From the NCBI RefSeq assembly GCF_004912145.1, contig NZ_STGT01000004.1:544451-608450 (forward strand): 64,000 nt of DNA, in the 5' to 3' direction. The notes beneath the pieces were generated by a model that was given only the letters and a program-made list of their open reading frames with translations, made no database searches and was not told where the DNA came from. Position 1 is the first letter of the stretch. Every line of letters starts with the position of its first letter. This document shows, piece by piece, positions 43,295-51,758 of this stretch. Origin of the DNA: Peteryoungia rhizophila. Its GTDB lineage: Bacteria > Pseudomonadota > Alphaproteobacteria > Rhizobiales > Rhizobiaceae. The translations under genes were made by a program, and so were the position numbers.

Positions 43295-44094
43295 TTGCTT
43301 CCCCCGTGGAGTTGAGCGGAAAAGCCGCCGATTTTTTCGAAGATGAAGATCGCCGCGAGGATGAAGATCATCGACGCGACATTGACGGCCGCCATCACGG
43401 GATCGAGGCTGTATTCGAGATGGTTGATCACTTTGATCGGCAGTGTGGTGTCGCCCGGACGGACGAGAAACACCGAAAGCGGGATATTGTTGAAGGAGAT
43501 GATGAAGGCGAAGGTAACGCCGGACAGAAGACCTGGCTTGATCAGCGGCAGGAGGACGAAACGGAGCCGATCGAGCCTGCCGGCGCCCAGGATCTGCGCC
43601 GCCTGGTCCAGGCCCCGGTCGAAATTCGCAATCGAGCCGGCCACCATGCGCGTGACGAAGGGAAGCGTCAGCACGACATGGGCTGCAATCAGCGCCTCGG
43701 TCCCGAGATACTGCTGCAGGCCGAGCTGCGAGATGAAGAGGACGATTGCCACCCCCTTGACGATCTGCGGCACCGAAAGCGGCGACAGGAGGAAGGACAT
43801 GACCATGTCGCTCCTTGGGAACCGCTCGAAGACGATGGCATAAGCCGCAAAGAGACCGGCGATCCCGCTGATGACACTGACGATCACGGCAATCCTGACG
43901 CTCAGCCAGAAAGGTTCGAGCCAACGCGGATCGAAGAGATCGGCGTACCAGCGAAGCGTCCAGAGCCGTGGGTCGAGCGTGACCTCCGAGGTCGGGCTGA
44001 AGGAAGCGGCAAGCACGACAAGGATCGGCATGGTGATGAAGACGAGGACACCGCCCAGCGAAGCCCAAAACAAAAAGCTGGAAATCCTGTTCAT
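43291..44094 (-). CDS. ABC transporter permease (PotC-like)
   Basis: 267 aa, six membrane segments from FLFWASLGGVLVFITMPILV. The EAA-like loop is DQAAQILGAGRLDRLRFVLLP, followed by SGVTFAFIISFNNIPLSVFL, a sequence common in PotC subunits. It overlaps the other permease gene by 4 nt and the ATPase gene by 4 nt. Confidence 0.92.
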   Translation of the reverse strand: MNRISSFLFWASLGGVLVFITMPILVVLAASFSPTSEVTLDPRLWTLRWYADLFDPRWLEPFWLSVRIAVIVSVISGIAGLFAAYAIVFERFPRSDMVMSFLLSPLSVPQIVKGVAIVLFISQLGLQQYLGTEALIAAHVVLTLPFVTRMVAGSIANFDRGLDQAAQILGAGRLDRLRFVLLPLIKPGLLSGVTFAFIISFNNIPLSVFLVRPGDTTLPIKVINHLEYSLDPVMAAVNVASMIFILAAIFIFEKIGGFSAQLHGGSK

Positions 44095-44993
44095 GATCCA
44101 TGACCTCCGCGGCCAATCAACCGAATTCGTCGACGCGCCTCGAAGCGGATGCCGAGATAAGAAACCACGAGCATCATCAGGAAGAGGACATTGGCCATGA
44201 CGGCGGCAAAGGACCAGTTGACATAGAAGAGCACCTGCTCGGCGATCATGGTCGCCAGAACCTTGAAGCCGGCGCCGCCGAGAAGGGCAGGGGTGGCATA
44301 GGCGCTGGCCGCCATGGTGAAGGAGATCATCAGTGAGCTGACGATGCCAGGCACCGATAGCGGCAGAACCACGTGGCGCATGACGCTTGCCCTGTTGGCA
44401 CCGAGAACCTGAGCGGCCCGCTCCAGGTTGGGATCGATGCCTTGAATGCTGGTCATCAGCGAAAGGATGCCGAACGGGAGAACCACATGGGTCAGCCCCA
44501 CCACCACGGCAAACATGTTCTTTGAAAGGGGCAAGGGCGAAGAAATCAGGCCGAGATGCAGAAGCGCATCATTGATGAAGCCGCGATCCTCCAGGATGAT
44601 CAGCCAGCCATAGGTGCGAAGCACGACACCCGCGAGCTCCGGCGCGAGGGCCAGTGCAAAGACAATCGCACGCGTCCGCCCCCTGGCCCTAGCCAGATAG
44701 TAGGCAACTGGATAGCCGAGCACGGTCACGGCTATCGCGACACAGAGCGACATCGAAACAGTCCGCATGATCCCGGGAAGCGAAAGCCCATCGGTAAAGA
44801 AACGATGATAACTCGCAAGCGATGGCAGCCCTGATGCTGGATCAGAAAAACTGAGGCCGATCATCATGCCCATCGGGAGCGCAAAGAAGACGAGGAGCAT
44901 CAGCACGGAGGGCGAGAGCGCAACGTAAAGATGCGCCTGCCCCGCTGCCTGCAAGCGCGTCGCGGGCAGGACAAGAGAAACAGTGTTTGCCAT
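44091..44993 (-). CDS. ABC transporter permease (PotB-like)
   Basis: 300 aa, six membrane segments including LMLLVFFALPMGMMIGLSFS and VVVGLTHVVLPFGILSLMTS. The EAA loop reads ERAAQVLGANRASVMRHVVLPLS. PLSKNMFAVVVGLTHVVLPF is typical of PotB subunits of polyamine-type importers. It begins 5 nt after the binding-protein stop. Confidence 0.92.
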   Translation of the reverse strand: MANTVSLVLPATRLQAAGQAHLYVALSPSVLMLLVFFALPMGMMIGLSFSDPASGLPSLASYHRFFTDGLSLPGIMRTVSMSLCVAIAVTVLGYPVAYYLARARGRTRAIVFALALAPELAGVVLRTYGWLIILEDRGFINDALLHLGLISSPLPLSKNMFAVVVGLTHVVLPFGILSLMTSIQGIDPNLERAAQVLGANRASVMRHVVLPLSVPGIVSSLMISFTMAASAYATPALLGGAGFKVLATMIAEQVLFYVNWSFAAVMANVLFLMMLVVSYLGIRFEARRRIRLIGRGGHGS

Positions 44994-44998
44994 CAGAG

Positions 44999-46054
44999 TT
45001 ACCTCGCCGCCGGAACGACGTCGCGATCCCAGCGCTCAGACCATACAGGCATGCGCTCGGCCATCAGAGCGAGGTCCGGCAACAACAGGGTATCAAGTTC
45101 GACCTCCGGGATCTGGCGATCGCGAAGCTCTTCGGGCACGACAATATCGGTCCGAGCACTACCAACGCGGTAACCTTCGACCCAGGCTTCCTGGCTGGAT
45201 TTCCTCAGGAAGAAATCGATGAAGCGAAAGGCCGCCTCTTTGTTTTCAGCACCAACGGGCACGCTCAGCGTGGCAATCAGAGGAATAGTGCCTTCCCGGG
45301 GCCGGACATAATCGACAGGAGCGCCGGAATCGACAAGCAGCTGCGCGCGTCCATTCCAGAATGGCATGGCCCAGACGGATCCATCCTTGATGTAGCTTTC
45401 GAGAATGGCGGACGACTGCTCGAAGCCGATCGACTGCCGCGCAATACCGGCCATGGCGGCAAAACCCGGATCGAGGTCATCCACCAATCCGCCGCCATTC
45501 ATGACGGACATGACCTGAAGGAGATTGACCGCCATGACATTCTGGAAGGTCGGCAGGATCACGCGACCGGAAAGGCCCGGATCCAGTAACAGATTCCAGG
45601 ACGAAGGCACCCCCTCGACATGATCGGTCCGATAGAGAAGCGACATATACTGCACTTCATGCACGGCGCCACAGGGCCCGGCCACGCCAGAAAGACGCGG
45701 AGAAAGTGCAGAAAGCTCACCAATCAAATCGAGAGGCAGCTTTACCAGCAGGCCTTCCTGACAGCCCTGCAAGGCCTGGGCGGCGGTCATCACCACGATG
45801 TCAAAACCAGGCCGGCCGCCCGTGGCCTTGATCTTCGCATAATCCTGCGACGACGAGCCCACCGCATCATAGATCACCTCAATTCCGGTCTCTGCCTCGA
45901 ACGGCTCGATGATCCGCTCGCGGATGATATCCTCGTAAGGACCGCCGTAGCTGTTTAAAATCAGCTGATCAGCCAAAACCCTATCAGCTGTTCCGGCCAT
46001 ACCGGCAATACCAATCAACGGCAAAAGGCTGACGATCAGACGTCGCATGCTCAT
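44999..46054 (-). CDS. ABC transporter solute-binding protein (PotD/polyamine type)
   Basis: 351 aa from ATG 46054 (MSMRRLIVSLLPLIGIAGMA); ATG 46048 is possible. Signal peptide with cleavage near ADRVLADQ. LILNSYGGPYEDIIRERIIEPFEAETGIEVIY is the typical PotD-like opening, here shown by its start LILNSYGGPY. Later motifs include GFDIVVMTAAQALQG and RFIDFFLRKSSQEAW. The ligand could be a polyamine or an amino-compound related to the downstream dioxygenase and hydrolase. It is divergent from the LuxR gene at 46373. Confidence 0.88.
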   Translation of the reverse strand: MSMRRLIVSLLPLIGIAGMAGTADRVLADQLILNSYGGPYEDIIRERIIEPFEAETGIEVIYDAVGSSSQDYAKIKATGGRPGFDIVVMTAAQALQGCQEGLLVKLPLDLIGELSALSPRLSGVAGPCGAVHEVQYMSLLYRTDHVEGVPSSWNLLLDPGLSGRVILPTFQNVMAVNLLQVMSVMNGGGLVDDLDPGFAAMAGIARQSIGFEQSSAILESYIKDGSVWAMPFWNGRAQLLVDSGAPVDYVRPREGTIPLIATLSVPVGAENKEAAFRFIDFFLRKSSQEAWVEGYRVGSARTDIVVPEELRDRQIPEVELDTLLLPDLALMAERMPVWSERWDRDVVPAAR

Positions 46055-46372
46055 GGCAATTTCTCGCTCTCTTCTGGTTGTTCCCAGCGAGAACGTGCCG
46101 CCATAACGGCGGGGGGTCTAATAGCTATGACGTACAATTGATAGTTGCCGGTGCCAGGGACGACAGATCACGGAGAGCGTCACGATGAGAGCGCTGCATC
46201 CAACTGACCGAAAAGAACCGTTGGGGAGATGCACTAGGCTCCTAGCAGGTTTGCAAGCTCTCTGCCTCTCGCATCAAGGCGAAGGTGATGAGAGACTGTC
46301 CCGAAGAAAGCCTACCTGCGCCTTTCAATCACGCGCATCCGTCAGGTGCTGGCGGAGGAAGGAGATCCGCGA
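46055..46372. other. 318-nt divergent intergenic region (binding-protein gene / LuxR gene)
   Basis: No gene recognised. It must hold the promoter of the leftward ABC/dioxygenase operon and that of the LuxR gene. CTATGACGTACAATTGATAG near 46125-46144 has an imperfect dyad (CTAT...ATAG), a weak candidate regulator site. No canonical 18-bp tra box was found. Confidence 0.4.
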
Positions 46373-47077
46373 ATGACCGTCCAGTTCCGAACCCTTCTCG
46401 ACATGGTGGACACGGCAGTTACCCGAAGCGCCATCTCCCGGGCCATGAAGTCGTTTGCCCTGCGAAACGGCTTCACACACCATGCCTTTCTCGAACTACA
46501 TGGAGGTGAGGCTCGATACTTCGGCGACTATCCTGAGAAGTGGGAACGTCTGTATCTTGCCGAGCGCTTCTTCCGCCTCGATCCTGTTGTCGCTCAAGCA
46601 AGGCGCAGCAGTGGAACCTTCTTCTGGTCTGCGCCGGGCTGGCTTTCCACCCCAGGCGGGCCGCTGAAACGCTTTGCAGCAAATGCGATCGAGCACGGTG
46701 TCGCGCATGGACTGACAATCTCCGCCAGAGCAAGCTTCGACAGACAGCTCCTGCTAAGTTTTGCAAGCGCAAGGGGCGACTTCCGCCTGCCGAAACAACA
46801 GGATTTGAGCGATGCGGTGCCGGTCCTGATGGCGCTTTCCTATCGACTGAGCCATATCGGCGGGCATTCGAAAAGTGCAGGCAAGGCACGCTTGTCCTCA
46901 GGCGAACTCTTGTGCCTTACATGGGCCGCCAAAGGCAAAACAGGGGTGGAGATCGGCCTGCTCACCCACCTTTCGACGCGAACGGTTCAGCACTATCTCG
47001 ATTCGGCGAGAGTAAAGCTCGGGGCGGCGACCGTGCCGCATCTCGTCGCCATTTCCAAGGACATCAAACTGATATGA
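46373..47077 (+). CDS. TraR/CinR-like LuxR-family acyl-homoserine-lactone regulator
   Basis: 234 aa, the same length as Agrobacterium TraR. ATG 46373 is preceded by GGAGGAAGGAG. With this start the six residues that define acyl-homoserine-lactone receptors fall at TraR numbering without gaps: Trp57 and Tyr61 (KWERLY), Asp70-Pro71 (RLDPVV), Trp85 (TFFWSA) and Gly113 (VAHGLT). The C-terminal HTH is LSSGELLCLTWAAKGKTGVE and LSTRTVQHYLDSARVKLGAA. No luxI-type synthase gene is in the window. Targets could be the divergent importer/dioxygenase operon or the tra genes 3 kb away. Confidence 0.9.
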   Translation: MTVQFRTLLDMVDTAVTRSAISRAMKSFALRNGFTHHAFLELHGGEARYFGDYPEKWERLYLAERFFRLDPVVAQARRSSGTFFWSAPGWLSTPGGPLKRFAANAIEHGVAHGLTISARASFDRQLLLSFASARGDFRLPKQQDLSDAVPVLMALSYRLSHIGGHSKSAGKARLSSGELLCLTWAAKGKTGVEIGLLTHLSTRTVQHYLDSARVKLGAATVPHLVAISKDIKLI

Positions 47078-47362
47078 AGTGGAACTCGTTTGCGTCTAGT
47101 GTCCGGAGCACTTCGAGATCGGTCGCCAGCCCGACGATATGCCGGTCATCCATCAATTTACTGAAGATAGCGCCCTCTTCGGACCTCCATCCCGACCCAT
47201 TAGCCAGTATTCGTGAGGTAAGCCAGTCATGGCCTGATCCGGTCGGACAGTAAGGAGGAGGAAAGGGTAAGGGCAGCGATAGGCGCCAATACGGAGCTTG
47301 ACCTCGGCAAAATGAGAACATAATGAGAACAAATTCTACTGTTCACACCGACAGAGGCAAAC

Positions 47363-47800
47363 ATGCTTATGCAAGAAGACCCACTTCAGGTCCTCGATCT
47401 TCGCCTGGGCATCGCCCTTGCCTGTCTGCGAAGGGCTACGGTACGCAGCTTTGCCGGATGTGGGCGCAGCCGTCGTCGCGATCTCCACTTAGTACCAGAG
47501 ATGGCAAAAGAAATTGCCAGCAGCCTAAGCCTCATGCTGCTCTTCAGCCGCCAAGGCATCCCGGTCATCCAGAGCCGCGTCATTCGCCATATCGAAAGCG
47601 CGCTGCACGACATTCCGGATGCCGTGGCAAGTAACTGGGCCGGAATTGACTCCACCGCACGCGAGGAGGCCCTGCATGACATCGTGCGGAACATGGCGAG
47701 CAGGCTTTCTGAGCGTTACACTCTGACACTTCAGACACGGCCGGTCATCGTGCCTTCGGCGAATGTCTGGTGCGGGGCGATAAAGGACGAGGCGGACTGA
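47363..47800 (+). CDS. Hypothetical protein
   Basis: 145 aa from ATG 47363 (MLMQEDPLQVLDL); ATG 47369 is an alternative. The sequence is mostly helical (AKEIASSLSLMLLFSRQGIP, RVIRHIESALHDIPDAVASN) and resembles no family I know. It has no clear ribosome binding site. It follows the LuxR gene on the same strand by 285 nt. It could be a real accessory gene or a remnant; confidence is limited. Confidence 0.4.
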   Translation: MLMQEDPLQVLDLRLGIALACLRRATVRSFAGCGRSRRRDLHLVPEMAKEIASSLSLMLLFSRQGIPVIQSRVIRHIESALHDIPDAVASNWAGIDSTAREEALHDIVRNMASRLSERYTLTLQTRPVIVPSANVWCGAIKDEAD

Positions 47801-47839
47801 AGCAGCTGACGAGGGATTACTGGACTGAAACGCCAGTTA

Positions 47840-48640
47840 AGAGGGCATTACCCAAGATCGTCAGCTCGCTCATGCTTGGCCTGACGGAGTTCGTGCCGGT
47901 GTCCTCCACCGCGCATGTGCTGCTGGCCGGCAATTCCTCGGCTTCGAATCGCCGGGCAACACCTTTGCCGTTCTGATCCAGCTGGGCGCGATCCTGGCGA
48001 TCCTCAGTGTCTATTTCGCCAAGCTGCTTGGCATTGCGCTCTCGCTGCCGACCAGCGCTGAAGCCGACGCTTTGTTGGCGCGGTTCTTTTGGGTTTTCTG
48101 CCGGCGGCCGTGATCGGCTTTCTCGCGCATGCTTTCATCAAGACCGTTCTCTTTGAAACGCCGATTGCTGATCTGCGTTGTCCTGATCTTGGTTGGCTTC
48201 GTCCTTCTCTGGATCGATCGCCTGCCGCTGAAGCCCCGGTATCACGACGTCACCGAATATCCGCTGTCACTCGCCTTGAAAATCGGGTTTTGCCAATGCG
48301 TGGCGATGATCCCTGGCACGTCGCGCTCGGGCGCCACGATCGTCGGGGCGTTGCTGCTCGGCGCCGACAAGCGTTCGGCGGCGGAGTTTTCCTTCTTCCT
48401 CGCCATGCCGCCCATGCTCGGCGCATTCACACTGGATCTCTACAAGAACCGCAATGCGATCACGGCAGACGACGGCCTGATCATCGCGATCGGCTTCGTG
48501 GCCGCCTTCGTCTCGGCGCTCTTCGTGGTGCGGGGGCTTTTGAATTTTGTTCCGAAACGGGGCTACGCGCCCTTCGCCTGACGGCGGATCGCCGTCAGTC
48601 TGGCTGGCACATCGGACTTACCATCTCCGGCTGAAGCCAG
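47840..48640 (+). pseudogene. uppP: Undecaprenyl-diphosphatase gene, inactivated by several frameshifts
   Basis: UppP/BacA sequence is spread over three frames. [20 protein letters not shown] is followed by a lost base near 47933 and then [21 protein letters not shown] second break lies near 48065-48085, then [20 protein letters not shown]; a third near 48150, then [19 protein letters not shown] and [21 protein letters not shown] stop or indel follows APFA near 48580, where Tyr-Trp-Arg is expected. The PGTSRSG and [10 protein letters not shown] motifs are intact, showing recent decay. An intact copy must exist elsewhere in the genome. Confidence 0.88.
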
Positions 48641-49050
48641 CATATGTTGAGAGCGCCTGCCAAATGGCAGGCGTGGCGTACTTCTTCGTCAGGGTACCGC
48701 CGGCGCCATCAAGCAGTGATTTTGCGTCTAGTTCGCAGCCAGAGCGGTTCAGTAGTGACTATCCTCAGAGCTCGGCACGAGCTTGAAGATGGCCATGATG
48801 ACTACGACGAGCAGGCTGACACCAGCAAAGGCCAGAGCGGTGCTCGCCGAACCGACAAGGTCCAACTCGGGACGCTCCCGTCTTTCGCTCAAGCTATTGT
48901 CATTACCCGGCAGTCTCTGGACATTGCTCTCGATAATATCGAGTAAGGCCTGGTCTGAAGGATTACCGCGGGCCCGCCTCGACAGCCTCCAGAGCAGGCC
49001 ATGTTGCGGATCTGATGCACGGCCTGTTTAAGCCACTCCGATCTGCAGGC
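48641..49050. other. 410-nt region with a possible decayed membrane-protein gene (minus strand)
   Basis: On the minus strand one frame reads LDIIESNVQRLPGNDNS, then a hydrophobic segment TALAFAGVSLLVVVIMAIF and stops at 48739. It lacks a convincing start, and the upstream part (WLKQAVHQIRN) is in another frame, so it looks like a frameshifted remnant of a small membrane protein. No other gene is seen. Confidence 0.3.
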
Positions 49051-49347
49051 TCAGCCGCACCGGGCAGCAACAACCCGCCCGGACGACGGATCGGTCTCGA
49101 TTGTCACGCGATCCGCTCGGTAATCCTGCGTCACCATCTGACCGGGTTCGATCTGGCGAACGCTCGTGGAATTCGTCACCCGCATCGCCTCGGCATCTGT
49201 CGGTTTGGCCTGGCCCACAAGGCTTCGAGCGGCGTCTTCATTGCATGATCCGACCGGGGACGTCTGGACGGGATCGGCTTTGCACGCGGACAGCGCCGAG
49301 CAGAAAGACAGGACGAAGACGGCAGTGAGTTTGCGTGAATCGAACAT
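49051..49347 (-). CDS. Peptidase-inhibitor I78-type lipoprotein
   Basis: 98 aa with a lipoprotein signal ending in the lipobox LSAC (Cys22). The mature part reads CNEDAARSLVGQAKPTDAEA, VRQIEPGQMVTQDYRADRVT and ETDPSSGRVVAARCG. This matches the I78 (potato-inhibitor-like) family, where two Cys, the DYR-DR segment and the final RCG are conserved. It is probably a membrane-anchored periplasmic protease inhibitor. GGAGG lies about 13 nt upstream on this strand. Confidence 0.8.
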   Translation of the reverse strand: MFDSRKLTAVFVLSFCSALSACKADPVQTSPVGSCNEDAARSLVGQAKPTDAEAMRVTNSTSVRQIEPGQMVTQDYRADRVTIETDPSSGRVVAARCG

Positions 49348-50020
49348 GAAATGAAACCTCCGGGAACACTCTCATAGAGAGCCGAGAAGAGGCTTTTTCG
49401 TGTCTGCCTCCTCGATGCGCGAGAAATCGACCTCCCGGTAATCGCGCGGCAAACACCGTCCGCCCCCTCGTCGAAGCTCAACATCCGGCCACCGTCCGAT
49501 CAAGGCATGGGGTTCAGCTCAGCAGGCCTGAGCGCGATGCCCGGCACGCAAAGTCTTCCAGCAGGCAAGGGGACATGCCAAGGACGCGGTGAAGACCGTC
49601 TGGGATAAAGCCTGAGCACATGAAAAAGGCCCGCTGCGGGGAGGAGTGCAGCGAGCCTTTTATGATTGTTGAGCACTGGCTGGGAGGAGGATTGCCAGTA
49701 CCCATGACCGGACACTCTAGGGAGGAGACTCTGTCCGATATTGCGAATCACGCGGGAGAAGGTGCGCTCATCAGCAATTGGACATATACCTACCTTTCCT
49801 GAAATCTCAAAGCGATATTGCTGCAGCGCACCATTGCGCCGATCGCATACCAGGATCGAGCCGAAGGGAAGCGGAAGGCGAGGGCGGGACCAAGACCGGT
49901 TACCTAGCCGGCAACGGGTGCCGGGAGGTCGCAATTGCGGCAGCGGGCTTCTCGCAAATGACGATGCAGGAGGGCGAAGCACAGGACGCATTCCGTCATC
50001 GGCCCTGGATAGAAATCAAA
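49348..50020. other. 670-nt region between the lipoprotein and traB genes
   Basis: No gene recognised. In Ti plasmids traH follows traB, but no TraH-like sequence is seen here on either strand. The region contains the hairpin at 49624-49661. Short open frames on both strands lack coding signals. Confidence 0.45.
49624..49661. terminator. Rho-independent-type terminator
   Basis: AAAAGGCCCGCTGC (49624-49637) pairs with GCAGCGAGCCTTTT (49648-49661) with one G-T mismatch and a 10-nt loop. A- and T-runs at the two ends allow termination in either direction; it lies where the leftward traAFB transcript would end. Confidence 0.75.
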
Positions 50021-51205
50021 TCACCTGTTGAAGGACAGGACGAGCGGCTTGTCGAAGAGGCGAGCCCAGGCCTCGGCACTTGCCCGCTGAATGTCCAGGA
50101 TGGATGTTTCCTCCGTCCACCAGCCGTTTCCCACCGCAATCACCAGATCGATATCATGCAGCATGGATTGCAGCACTGGCCAGACGATCAGTTGCTCATA
50201 GCAAATCAGCACGGCGACATCGCGATCTCCAATTCGGACGACCGGATTTGCAAAGACATGTGCCCTTGCACCACCGCCGTCCCCGAACAGTCCTTTCCAC
50301 GGTTGCCACATCGATCCGGGCACAGGCATGCGCTGGCGATAGACGACATCATTGGTCTCCGGCGAGATCAGAGCGAGTACATTGTCATAGCCCTCAGGGG
50401 TGATGCGAGCTGCACCCGCAACAACCGTGATCCCGAAACCGGCAAGTTCCCTCTGCCAGAGACGAACCAGGCCCGGTGTCCAGAAACCCAGTGCAGTTTC
50501 AGGCAGAACAACGATCATGTCGGCCGCAGGATCCCGGGCATCGTCGCGAACATTGTCGCGAACCAGGGCAATCAGGTCCCTTTGGTGCTCGAGGCTTGCG
50601 TCGCGTCCAAGGCCCGCGCCCATCTGAAGATCGACACCCTGAAAGCCTTCAGCCACTCTCGGCCCCGTCCAATGAATGGCCGACCAGAGCCAGAAACCCG
50701 CAGTGATGACTGCGATTATGCGCCAGGATCGCGTCGTCATAAGCGCAAGGATCGTTCCCATCGCAAGCAACCCCCACCAGCCCCCACCCGGAAACAGAAC
50801 ACCGGCCGCGGTGACGGGATGGGCCCAGCCCGTAATGCCGAATGGGGGCACCGCCATGAGAATGCAGGCAACCAGAAACCGAAACGGCTTTCGCCATCCG
50901 ACCGTGTCCGTCCACGAAGCCGCATGCACGATGACAAAGGCGGATGAGGCAATGAGCCAGAGCAACAGGCCCGGCCAGATGTCAAAAGCGTAGTAATTCG
51001 CGACACCCTGGGGCAGACCCCGGGACGCGGCCAGGAAATAGACCGCCGAAACGACGCCTGCCTGTCTGCGCGTCCGCGCCCATGACCAGATAAGCGGATA
51101 GAGGGCGGCGGTGGGAAGTGCCAGCACATGACCGCTCCACGCGATCCAGCCTATGCTGGCCGAGAGCACGGGCGACACGAAGACACGGACGCGGTCAGGG
51201 CTCAC
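50021..51205 (-). CDS. traB: Conjugal transfer protein TraB (nitrilase/Lnt-like)
   Basis: 394 aa from GTG 51205, overlapping the traF stop by 11 nt. The first about 180 residues have several membrane segments (LPTAALYPLIWSWAR, LLLWLIASSAFVIVHAA, WWGLLAMGTILAL). The C-terminal half is a nitrilase-like domain with Glu in VVLPETALGFW, a Lys in WQPWKGLFG and Cys in VLICYEQLIV. TraB of Ti plasmids has this layout, related to apolipoprotein N-acyltransferase. It belongs to the leftward traA-traF-traB operon and enhances conjugation. Confidence 0.88.
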   Translation of the reverse strand: MSPDRVRVFVSPVLSASIGWIAWSGHVLALPTAALYPLIWSWARTRRQAGVVSAVYFLAASRGLPQGVANYYAFDIWPGLLLWLIASSAFVIVHAASWTDTVGWRKPFRFLVACILMAVPPFGITGWAHPVTAAGVLFPGGGWWGLLAMGTILALMTTRSWRIIAVITAGFWLWSAIHWTGPRVAEGFQGVDLQMGAGLGRDASLEHQRDLIALVRDNVRDDARDPAADMIVVLPETALGFWTPGLVRLWQRELAGFGITVVAGAARITPEGYDNVLALISPETNDVVYRQRMPVPGSMWQPWKGLFGDGGGARAHVFANPVVRIGDRDVAVLICYEQLIVWPVLQSMLHDIDLVIAVGNGWWTEETSILDIQRASAEAWARLFDKPLVLSFNR

Positions 51206-51758
51206 GGGTCCAGACCTCCTGTGCCAAACCGAGGATGTTCGTCGTCGCGACAGGCCCGAAATATCGGGAATCGAACGAGCCGGGAAAATCCGAATGCAGA
51301 TAGACCGCACTCGGCGGGACGAGACCGCCGACATGAGGTGAAAGCGGCCGACCCTCGCCGTCAAATTCCATGAGCCTGGAATGGGGCAACACCTCCCCAT
51401 CGATCCGGACAAACTCGGCAATGGAGATAAACTGCCCGGATGTGGCCGACACCGTCTTTATCAGTGGCGCCACCCCACCCACACAAAGCCCCCGTCGAAG
51501 ATAGCCGCGCCTCAACCCCTCTTGCAGGGCACCGGAGAGGGGAGGACAAATGAAAACCCGATCGCCCTTTCGGGCCGGTCGCTCGATTGCCTCGATCCTC
51601 CAGATGCCAAGCGCCGCACTGGGCGTCAGATTGAGCCGAAAGCCCCAATATCCGCCCGCGACGACGACCATGGTCAGGACCACGGACCCGATGAGCAGTC
51701 CGCCGATACGGCGCCGGCGCTTCTCGTAGCGTGCACGGATTTCCGACCGGGGCGTCAT
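51195..51758 (-). CDS. traF: Conjugal transfer signal-peptidase-like protein TraF
   Basis: 187 aa, S26-type peptidase of the TraF kind. A membrane segment (GGLLIGSVVLTMVVVAGGYW) is followed by the nucleophile region NLTPSAALGIWRI (Ser47) and a general-base Lys101 in LIKTVSA. GDRVFICPP and PSAVYLHSD...SRYFGPV are typical. TraF processes the pilin TrbC into its cyclic form in related systems. It overlaps traA by 4 nt. Confidence 0.9.
   Translation of the reverse strand: MTPRSEIRARYEKRRRRIGGLLIGSVVLTMVVVAGGYWGFRLNLTPSAALGIWRIEAIERPARKGDRVFICPPLSGALQEGLRRGYLRRGLCVGGVAPLIKTVSATSGQFISIAEFVRIDGEVLPHSRLMEFDGEGRPLSPHVGGLVPPSAVYLHSDFPGSFDSRYFGPVATTNILGLAQEVWTREP

Noticed and set aside
49500..49991. 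Possible TraH in the frame after traB
   Set aside because: The 163-aa leftward frame is rich in Arg and Pro, lacks TraH sequence and runs through a terminator hairpin.
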